Below, in pieces: positions 57,601 to 64,000 of a DNA stretch of 64,000 nt (its first letter is position 1; each line of letters starts with the position of its first letter). Source of the stretch: Prionace glauca (lineage: Eukaryota > Chordata > Chondrichthyes > Carcharhiniformes > Carcharhinidae); NCBI GenBank assembly GCA_037974335.1, contig CM075761.1, positions 10,903,790 through 10,967,789 of the forward strand, written 5' to 3'. The translations under genes and the position numbers were made by a program. Under the pieces are notes generated by a model. It saw only the letters and a list, made by a program, of their open reading frames with translations. It was not told where the DNA came from and made no database searches.

Positions 57601-60368
57601 GCGTTCACACTCGAGTTTCAGACACCAGCATTTAAATTGGAAATGCTTACCAAGTGTGTGATTCCAAGAAAATAGTTACCTGATTGTTGTGAGTTTCAAT
57701 AGATTAATTTCAGATTGAGGATTCGAATGTTAGAATTTGGTGTGTGTAAAATTATTTTAAAAAATGTAAAATGCTAAGCCGAAAGCATTGCGTTATTCTG
57801 TTAAAAAGTTGGTGATCTTGTCTATGCTTAGAAAGTTAAAAAAAACACGTGGGACTATATAGGGTCCCTGAATGAAACTTCCTTTTTTCATTGAAGTTCC
57901 AGGCAGCAATGTTTCCAAGACAACAAAGAGGCTTTTGATTTATTTTACATTCTACCAAACACTCTAAATCAGGCACTTGAATACCAGCAACTTATTAAAT
58001 TTAAATTTGATGGTTTTGGTTCCATTCCTCTTGTAGGGAGTGTCATCGCAGCTATAAAAATAAATGGTAGGGGGACAATAAGTGAAGAAAGCAACTCACA
58101 TTTGCCTCATCCAAGCCTTAAGGGAAATCCTCACCTCAATAGAAAGAGTGCCAAATATAGAACTTAGAACATTACAGTGAAGTACAGGCCCTTCGGCCCT
58201 CGATGTTGCGCTGACCAGTGGAACCAATCTAATGACCCTCTAACCTAAACTATTCCAATGTTATCCATATGCCTACCCAATGACCATTTGAACTCCCTTA
58301 AAGTAAACAAGACGACAGAAGTTTCAGAGAGAAGAATGAATAGACAAAACAGAGCATATTCCAGAAGACACCAAACCTGGTTGTAATTTAGATAGTGATG
58401 AAATTCTAGTTTTTTTGATAATAAGCTGGAATTCTATTCATCTTGACAGCTTTCCATTACAATCGGGTGTAATTCTGTTTGCTAATAGTTTTGTTAAATT
58501 GTTCACTCTTTGTTAGTTAAATAAATCGTTACTTGCTGACTTTCAAGAGTGTTAGGTATTTTGATTTAACCACTAAATGCTGCTAAAAATTAAATCAAAC
58601 TTCACAAAACTTCACCTCACTTTTACAGATAATGAAGTGAGGTATTTCTCTTTGAGTGGTTTGGAGTTAGTTCTCGGCGGGGCTGGGGACGGGCGGTGGG
58701 GTGCTGTGGGATCCACCTCTATTTAATGACATTGACCGACCAGCTGTTTCTCAATGTTTTCTCTCTTCAGGATGGTGCAGTGTGAAAGAACACATTGTCG
58801 TAATTGTCCTGGTGATTCTGGTTCTCCTTTTTATCCCTTTGTTCATTTGGTTTTGCAAAACAGACAAATCAGGTGAGAGTTAATGTTTAGAACTGACATT
58901 GGCGTTACTGTTTGTACAAAGTGATTCCCATCATGTTGTTTAATATTACTAACCACAATTCCTTCTTTCAGGAAAACATGGCAAGGAAATCCATAATGAA
59001 AAGTGAGTAACATAACCATTTGCAAAGGTCACCCTCTCGGTGTTTAACACTGTGAGAAATCCCGTTCAACTTCAACATTATTTCTAACGGAATGTGTTGG
59101 CATTATCCATGATATTTATGGACTGAGTCTAAAACTGTTCGAAAATACTTTTCTAAACCAATAAGTTTAGCACAACTTCTTAATACATTTTGTCCTTATT
59201 CAGTTTTAGGTTGACAGAGAGAACATCACGACAGAAAAATTGGAAAACAGGTAAGTTGCTTTGAAATGTTGTCACAGATTAAGTATCAAATGCGTTGAAT
59301 TCACAGGCTGATAAAGGCATTTCCTGCCATAAAATAGATTATTCATTAAATCTCTTCTCTGCTGGACCCATGTTGCCAACAATATACTGGAGGATCAGTA
59401 GAAGACATATATGTTGGGAAGGCTCATCCATTGGCAAATTGCTCTCCATAAATTATTTCTTGACAAGTGGTGTATTGAGTTCCAATTTGGATGTTTGGGT
59501 AACACTGATGAAGTTTGGAGCCTTTTTTTGATTTTTTTTTTCCATTGCGGCATGATGGCACAGTGGGTTAGCACTGCTGCCTCACAACGCCAGGGACCTG
59601 GGTTTAATTCCAGTCTCGGGTCACTGTCTGTGTGGCGCCTGCACATTCTCACCGTATCTGCCTGGGTTTCCTCCGGGTGCTCGTTTCCTCCCACAGCCCA
59701 GGGATATCCAATTTATGTAGATTGGTCATGTTAAATTGATCCTAGTGTCAGGGGGATTGGCAGGGTAAATGTGTGGAGTCATGGGAATTGGGCTGGATCG
59801 GATTATGGTCGGTGCAGACTCGATGGGCCGAATGGCGCCCTTCTGAACTGTAGGGATTCTGTGATCCTGTGAAAGGTCGGGACAATTGGTGTCCTGTGCT
59901 ATTGGTGCATTGAATGATAGTTGGGTTCCTACGTGTCTGGAATCATATAATCCCAATAGTACAGAGGAAGCTATTCTGCTCATCGAATCTGAACCAGCAG
60001 CAATCCCACCCACACCCCATCCCTGTCACACCGCATATTTGCCCCATTAATCCCCTTAACGTATTCTTCCCGGGACACGCATGGCCAATCAACCTGTTCT
60101 GCACACGCTTGGAGTGTGGGAGGAAACCGGAGCATCTGGGCCAAACTAACACAGGCATGGGGAGAATGTGCAAACTCAGACAGTGAGCCACGCCAGGAAT
60201 CGAACCAGGTTCCCGGAGCTGTGAGGCAGCAGTGCTAACCACTGTGCCACCCTAATTAATGATTAAGTATCCAAATTAGGAAAGTATTCAAGGTGAAATC
60301 TCAAACTTCAATCCACAGGTGATCGTGGTCAGAGACAGACACTGGGAAGACAAAACGATACATCACGG
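54607..60368 (+). CDS. Gene B: non-rearranging V/C1 membrane receptor (exons 54607-54661, 54961-55287, 55379-55711, 58771-58872, 58972-59002, 59204-59250, 60319-60368)
   Basis: Type I membrane receptor of the immunoglobulin superfamily and paralogue of gene A. Seven exons with GT/AG borders and consistent phases: leader, V domain, C1-type domain, transmembrane segment and at least three short tail exons. The mature chain would have one V and one C domain outside the cell. The V exon is continuous through a degenerate J-like end (AATLLVGG) without FGxG, and no recombination signal is seen. The tail read so far has no tyrosine, so no ITAM or ITIM. The last exon here ends in phase 0 with a good GTAAGT donor, so the gene continues or ends in an unspliced extension (stop shortly after, at about 60421-60423). 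Intron 3 (3 kb) holds two CR1 pieces and a SINE; intron 6 holds two SINEs. The ligand and partner are unknown; pairing with gene A is only a hypothesis. Confidence 0.8.
54961..55287 (+). CDS. Gene B exon 2: V-type domain
   Basis: 109 codons. The acceptor is TCTCTATTTGCAG and the donor GTAAGA. It reads EFCSSLSENPFAITAEVG, KVELFCHF (first Cys), YAWFKQH (core Trp), ILILEIRNVQVNDSSTYYCA (second Cys), then HIASYAPLQKAATLLVGG, which stands where a J strand would be but lacks FGxG. An additional Cys pair (TTPCPGNDCKF) lies in the C'-C'' area and may form a second disulfide. The V domain is clearly different from that of gene A, more so than the C domains differ. Confidence 0.82.
55379..55711 (+). 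CDS. Gene B exon 3: C1-type constant domain
   Basis: 111 codons, phase 1 to 1. The acceptor is GTGTCCAG and the donor GTGAGT. It begins DSSTSKTAVLVFAPPGKL, then VPLVCLVSEV (first Cys), IFWNISGN (core Trp, with N-glycosylation sites NIS and NVT), GWTDPG, TYSIRSHIMVSSETW and GVCTCIVQLG (second Cys). The end SSPKAAATGTG is a short connecting peptide without Cys. Confidence 0.85.
55795..56455 (+). mobile_element. CR1-like LINE relic in intron 3 of gene B
   Basis: AATGGCAGATGGATTTTAAT, the KWQMDFNLDKCEV-like segment, then KVAKQVDKVVKKAYVMFAFI and RPHLEYCNQN. The 3' end is AATGGCCTCTTTTGGCGCTG. Frame broken, diverged; the central part is deleted. Confidence 0.75.
57038..57376 (-). mobile_element. 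tRNA-derived SINE in intron 3 of gene B
   Basis: Nearly complete inverted copy. TCATAGAATTCTACAGTGCA is at the left end and the inverse of GGGCGGCATGGTAGTGCAGT at the right. A few small deletions, including part of the GGGCCGAAGGGCC word. Confidence 0.82.
58155..58320 (-). mobile_element. CR1-like 3' end in intron 3 of gene B
   Basis: TAGAACTTAGAACATTACAG, GGCCCTTCGGCCCTCGATGT and TAATGACCCTCTAACCTAAA. Short inverted piece. Confidence 0.6.
58771..58872 (+). CDS. Gene B exon 4: transmembrane segment
   Basis: 34 codons, phase 1 to 1. The acceptor is TTTTCTCTCTTCAG and the donor GTGAGA. It encodes GWCSVKEH with a membrane-proximal Cys, IVVIVLVILVLLFIPLFI without charged residues, then WFCKTDKSG. 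The order Cys-membrane-basic stop matches the gene A exon at 33208-33321. Confidence 0.8.
58972..59002 (+). CDS. Gene B exon 5: cytoplasmic
   Basis: 31 bases between TTCCTTCTTTCAG and GTGAGT, encoding GKHGKEIHNE and two bases of the next codon. Small basic tail exon. Confidence 0.65.
59204..59250 (+). CDS. Gene B exon 6: cytoplasmic
   Basis: Two possible acceptors six bases apart (TTATTCAG ending at 59203, or TTTTAG ending at 59209), both in frame. The common part encodes LTERTSRQKNWKT, then the donor GTAAGT. Hydrophilic, Ser/Thr rich, no Tyr. Confidence 0.6.
59548..59878 (+). mobile_element. tRNA-derived SINE, plus orientation, in intron 6 of gene B
   Basis: GGCATGATGGCACAGTGGGT then TAGCACTGCTGCCTCAC (A-box region), GGTTTAATTCC at the B-box, and the 3' end GATGGGCCGAATGGCGCCCT then ACTGTAGGGATTCTGTGATC. 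Confidence 0.82.
59940..60255 (-). mobile_element. tRNA-derived SINE, inverted, in intron 6 of gene B
   Basis: Facing the previous SINE, about 60 bases away. GAATCATATAATCCCAATAG is at its 3' end and GTGCTAACCACTGTGCCACC at its head. The pair could form a hairpin in the unspliced transcript. Confidence 0.75.
60319..60368 (+). CDS. Gene B exon 7: cytoplasmic
   Basis: 50 bases between CTTCAATCCACAG and GTAAGT, encoding GDRGQRQTLGRQNDTSR. It ends in phase 0. If the donor were not used, reading continues for about 18 codons to a TGA. Confidence 0.55.
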
Positions 60369-60607
60369 GTAAGTGATTCTGGTAATATTGAACAGAATAT
60401 TGGTGATTTTATTCGAATAAAGTGAAGGATATCCATGCTGTATATTCCATGTGGTTAACAGAGAGCAGGTCACAGTCCAAAACATCTAAATTTGTTTCAA
60501 ATCAAAATCATCCTCATAAACTGAGAATCAGTATATCTCCCTTTGCCTCTATTTCATCTAATCATGCACGTTATAGATTAATGTTCTGCTTCGGCTCTCT
60601 CCTTCAG

Positions 60608-60688
60608 ATATTACAGAGGATTTCCAGCAATTCCAAAAAAAATCCACATGGCCTACCTTTAGCTATTTTTGATTTTACTTCTCTATAG
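60608..60688 (+). CDS. Gene B candidate terminal exon
   Basis: An excellent acceptor (GGCTCTCTCCTTCAG) opens phase-0 reading ILQRISSNSKKNPHGLP to a TAG at 60686-60688, which would fit after exon 7. Against it, the surrounding text resembles a common interspersed repeat with TTTCCAGCA words. Weak candidate. Confidence 0.22.
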   Translation: MLQRISSNSKKNPHGLPLAIFDFTSL

Positions 60689-60839
60689 GGTGTGTCTAGT
60701 TTCCATTCCCTCACTCCCAGATTCGACTCCTCCACACACACCCGCTTCACTTTAGATCCATAACCACTTGCATTGGAATGAAGATAAGACCAAACTTATG
60801 GCAGCTTTATCAACAATTGAACATTTTTTGAGTTCAAGG

Positions 60840-61125
60840 GAGAGAAACAGAGCGAGTAGCTGAGAGAGAGATAGATAGAGAAAGAGATAGATAGAGAGAG
60901 AGACAGAGGGAGAGGCAGAGAGACAGAGAGAGACAAAGAGAGAAAGAGACAGAGAGAAAGACAGAGACAGAGAGAGAGGGAGGCAGAGAGAGGGAGAGAG
61001 ACAAACAGAGAGAGACAGAGACAGAGAGAGAGGGCGACAAAGACAGAGAGAGAGAGTGAGAGAGAGATAGATAGAGAGAGTGAGAGAAATCGAGAGAGAG
61101 ACAGAGGGAGAGAAGGTGGATAATG
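60840..61125 (+). repeat. (AGAGAC)n purine-rich simple repeat
   Basis: Almost pure AG/GACAG words on the plus strand. The minus-strand frames reading SLSLSLS come only from this. Confidence 0.92.
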
Positions 61126-61289
61126 TTTGCATGTGTGCAGCTGTAGGTGAACATTATTTGTATCTATGATTTGTTGATTGATGTATTTTTGCGATATGTA
61201 TTAGTATACAGAAAAAAAGTATTTTTAATTACGCGCGTTTTGCAGAAAACATGTCATTCGCAGATAAGGAAAGGAGATTGCAGAAGGTA

Positions 61290-61385
61290 TTGTTACAGTC
61301 ATAGCTGGGGTGTGGATAAATATCAACTTCATGCGAGAAAGACCATTCAAAGCCTGATGGCAGCAGGGAAAACGCTGTTCTTGAT
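61290..61385. mobile_element. Fragment of the LINE-like family seen at 30245-30484
   Basis: GTATTGTTACAGTCATAGCT, CATTCAAAGCCTGATGGCAG and CAGGGAAAACGCTGTTCTTG match that block. It explains the 86-residue frame here, which is not a receptor exon. Confidence 0.5.
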
Positions 61386-61389
61386 TCAG

Positions 61390-61690
61390 ACGAAAGTGAG
61401 CGTGTGAGACTCTGTGTGTTTGTGTGTATGTGTGTGTGTGTGTGTATGTTCGTGTGTATGTGTGTGTGTGAGTATGTGTGTGTGTTTGTGAGTATGTGTG
61501 TGTGCGAGTGTGTGTGTGAGTATGTGTGTGTGTATGTGAGTGTGTGTGTGAGTGTGTGTGTGTGTTTGTGTGTATGTGAGTGTGTGTGTGAGTATGTGTG
61601 TGTGAGTGTGTATGTGAGTGTGTGTGTGAGTGTGTGTGTGTGTTTGTGTGTATGTGAGTGTGTGTGTGTGCAGGTGTGTGAGAGAGAAAG
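61390..61690 (+). repeat. (TG)n-rich degenerate microsatellite
   Basis: TGTGTG with regularly spaced AG and TA interruptions in a higher-order pattern (GTGAGTATGTGTGTG and GTTTGTGTGTATG recur). All long frames on both strands across it are by-products. Confidence 0.92.
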
Positions 61691-62129
61691 AAGGGAGGAG
61701 AACATACTGTTTGTGCGTGAGACTTTTTAATACTCTATTCCCCATTAAACAGAGGCCAACATTTTACTTGCCATTACCTGATGAAATTTCATGCTAAATG
61801 TGTGATTTATGCATGAAGCCAGAAGCCTCAGAGCGCTGCAGGTTTCTGTCGCCTGTATCCGTTTAAATAATACTCAACTGCTGTACAAATTTACATTGCC
61901 CTAAGTTAAATGCATCTGTTTGTGGAGGCGTGAATCAATGTGGTGTGCATGAATCTGTATGTATGATTGAGATTGTGTGTGAGGGAAATCTGTGTTTGAC
62001 GATGTGGGCGTGTGAGAATGTGCGTATGCTTTTGTGTGTGTGTATGCATTTAAGGGCATTTCAGAGTCTATTTGTGTACGCGAGTAGATTCGTGTGTGTC
62101 CCCGTGTGTTTGTGTGTGTGTGTGTGTTT

Positions 62130-62470
62130 GAAGAGTCTCTACAGTGCAGAAAATAGGCCATTTGACCCATTGAATCTGCACCAACCACAATCTCACCCAA
62201 GCCTTATCCCCATATCCCAACATGTTTTACCCACTAATCCCCCTAACCTACACATATCAGGACACTAACGGATAATTTTAACACGGCCAATCAACCTATC
62301 CCGCAAGGCTTTGGACAGTGGGAGAAAACCGGAAGCACCCGGAGGAAACCCACTCAGGCACGAGGAGAATGTGCAAACTCCACACAGGCAGTGACCTAAT
62401 CCGGAAATCGAACTGGGTCCCTGGAGCTATGAAGCAGCAGTACTAACCACTGTACTACCGTGCCACCCTA
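62130..62470 (-). mobile_element. tRNA-derived SINE between TG-rich repeats
   Basis: Inverted, nearly complete: CTACAGTGCAGAAAATAGGC at the left and AACCACTGTACTACCGTGCC at the right. TG-rich sequence lies on both sides (61930-62128 and 62490 on), so the SINE probably inserted into or beside a microsatellite. Confidence 0.8.
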
Positions 62471-62484
62471 TGCGTTTTGGAGGG

Positions 62485-62501
62485 GTGTGCGCGCGCGCGT
62501 G

Positions 62502-62533
<32 letters not shown>

Positions 62534-62630
62534 TTGTGTGCGTATGTGTGATTGTGTGTATGTGTGTATGTGTGTGTGTGTGTGTGTGTATGTGTGTATG
62601 TGTGTGTGTGTGTGCGCGCGCGCATGATAT
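62485..62630 (+). repeat. (TG)n microsatellite with CG steps at both ends
   Basis: GTGCGCGCGCGCGTGGTGTG at the start, TG repeats with ATG interruptions, and GTGCGCGCGCGCATG at the end. Alternating purine-pyrimidine throughout. Confidence 0.92.
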
Positions 62631-62896
62631 TCAGTCTTAATTGCGGGGCACTCCTGACTCCCTTCCTACTGCCAACCCTCACATACATCAGCTCTGCAAG
62701 ATCAAGTGTGTAAGTCACATGCGAGGCGAGGATGTCTGGCCTGAATGCCACGACCAGTATTAGCGTTACCATAGACTGTGAGGTGAGGGCTGAGGGTGGG
62801 GATAAATTAAAGTGAGTAGAGACAAGATGGATTTTCAGGATCGCAATCTGTAACTAGTGGAATGTCACAAAGATCACTACCCGAGTGCATCCATTT

Positions 62897-64000
62897 AGAA
62901 CATAGAACATAGAACATTACAGCGCAGAACAGGTCATTCGGCCCACGATGTTGCGCCGACCAGTTTTTAAAAAAAAACACTGATCCACTAATCTAAACCA
63001 ATCCCTTTTCGTCCATAAACCTATCCACGGATCTCTTAAACGCCCCCAAACTAGGCGCATTTACAACCGCAGCAGGCAGGGCATTCCAATCCCTCACCAC
63101 CCTCTGGGTAAAGAACCTACCCCTGACATCCGTCCTATAACTACCCCCCCTTAATTTAAAGCCATGCCCCCTCGTGCTAGCTTTCTCCATCCGAGGAAAA
63201 AGGCTATCACTATCCACCCTATCGAAACCTCTAATCATCTTATATGTTTCAATAAGATCCCCTCTTAGCCTCCTTTTTTCCAGCGAAAACAACCCCAAAT
63301 CTCTCAGTCGCTCCTCATAGGACCTCCCCTCCATACCAGGCAACATCCTGGTAAACCTCCTCTGCACCCTCTCCAAAGCCTCCACGTCCTCCCTGTAATG
63401 TGGGGACCAGAACTGCACACAAAACTCCAAGTGCGGCCGCACCAAAGTTGTGTACAGTTGCAACATGACGCTGCAACTCCTAAATTCAATCCCCCTACCA
63501 ATAAACGCCAAGACACCGTATGCCTTCTTAACAACCTTATCGATTTGATTCCCAACTTTCAGGGATCTATGTACACATACACCTAGATCCCTCTGCTCCT
63601 CCACACTATTCAAAGTCCTCCCGTTAGCCCTATACTCAACACATCTGTTACTCCTACCGAAATGAATTACCTCACACTTCTCAGCATTAAACTCCATCCG
63701 TCACCTCGCAGCCCAGCTCTGCAACCTGTCTAAGTCACCCTGCAAACTATGACACCCTTCCTCACAATCTACCACACCTCCAACTTTGGTGTGATCAGCA
63801 AACTTACTAATCCACCCAACTATACCCTCATCCAGATCATTAATAAAAATTACAAACAGCAGTGGCCCCAAAACAGATCCCTGAGGCACACCACTCGTAA
63901 CCGAATTCCAAGATGAACATTCATCATCAACCACCACCCTCTGTCTCCTATCTGCTAGCCAATTCCTGATCCAAGTACCCAGATTACCCCCAATCCCATA
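62897..64000 (-). mobile_element. CR1-D LINE, runs off the window end
   Basis: Inverted, well preserved. The 3' end is ACATAGAACATAGAACATTA and GCGCAGAACAGGTCATTCGG. A 234-residue antisense frame (63697-62993) reads MEFNAEKCEVIHFGRSNRCV, DLGVCVHRSLKVGNQIDKVV, LAFIGRGIEFRSCSVMLQLY, RRFTRMLPGMEGRSYEERLR and DWNALPAAVVNAPSLGAFK. A stop (TGA in place of Trp or Arg) separates it from the upstream frame with [14 protein letters not shown] and KFADHTK near 63830, where the second catalytic Asp is His. Confidence 0.88.

Noticed and set aside
58629-58641. Possible mini-exon after an excellent acceptor (CTCACTTTTACAG) upstream of the gene B transmembrane exon
   Set aside because: No available donor keeps the phase-1 join needed by exon 4, and the C exon joins exon 4 directly in phase.
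33000-60400. A conventional rearranging TCR or Ig locus
   Set aside because: No separate D or J segments, no heptamer/nonamer pairs seen, and each V exon has its own C and membrane exon.
60752-61154. Ser/Leu-rich minus-strand frames
   Set aside because: Translation of the AG-rich simple repeat.
61147-61407. 86-residue frame considered as a late exon of gene B
   Set aside because: Its right half matches the interspersed repeat block also found at 30245-30484.
61229-61745. Long His/Thr-rich minus-strand frames
   Set aside because: Translation of the TG microsatellite in two frames at once.
1-64000. CRISPR arrays, bacterial operons, rRNA or functional tRNA genes
   Set aside because: Nothing of the kind is visible; the only tRNA-like text is in SINE heads.

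Overview
The window looks like cartilaginous-fish (shark-type) nuclear DNA. The reasons are a GPR139-like receptor exon of the kind that is greatly expanded in elasmobranchs, split immunoglobulin-superfamily genes with phase-1 introns, and very dense CR1-clade LINEs, tRNA-derived SINEs and a Penelope-like element. The species assignment is inference from remembered families, not a search.

Three host genes can be supported. (1) 7718-8637 (+) is the last coding exon of a class A G-protein coupled receptor of the GPR139/GPR142 type; its first exon is not found in the window. (2) Gene A (-), about 33.0-38.75 kb, has a leader exon, a germline-joined V-J domain exon, a C1-type constant exon, a transmembrane exon and possibly a tail exon. 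(3) Gene B (+), 54.6-60.4 kb or beyond, has a leader, a V-type exon, a C1-type exon, a transmembrane exon and at least three short tail exons. A and B are paralogues: their C domains share PLxCLVSxV, WNxS, GWTD, YSxRS and VCxC. They lie head to head about 16 kb apart. All junctions from leader to transmembrane exon are phase 1, and no recombination signal sequence was seen by eye. They look like non-rearranging, membrane-bound relatives of antigen receptors, the most interesting content of the window.

Almost everything else is transposable-element sequence. I group the CR1-like LINEs by their 3' ends: A (tail TTCTATG; two nearly identical copies with long reverse-transcriptase frames at 3958-6151 and 13676-15725), B (tail TTATGTTCT), C (GTTTACAGCATGGAA type), D (GCGCAGAACAGG type) and E (tail GTTCTTT, with a SINE-like block inside its 3' region). 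A Penelope-like element with inverted arms (3950-7488) holds two nested LINEs and lies just upstream of the receptor exon. An older CR1 (12985-16755) holds two further nested CR1s. The last 4 kb carries AG- and TG-rich simple repeats.

Stretches where I see neither a gene nor a repeat I can name are about 8640-9070, 10130-10595, 11160-11510, 17460-18590, 19080-19800, 20345-21250, 22110-22505, 23940-25250, 26400-27085, 27435-28225, 38760-39460, 51110-52470, 53540-54600 and 56460-57035.
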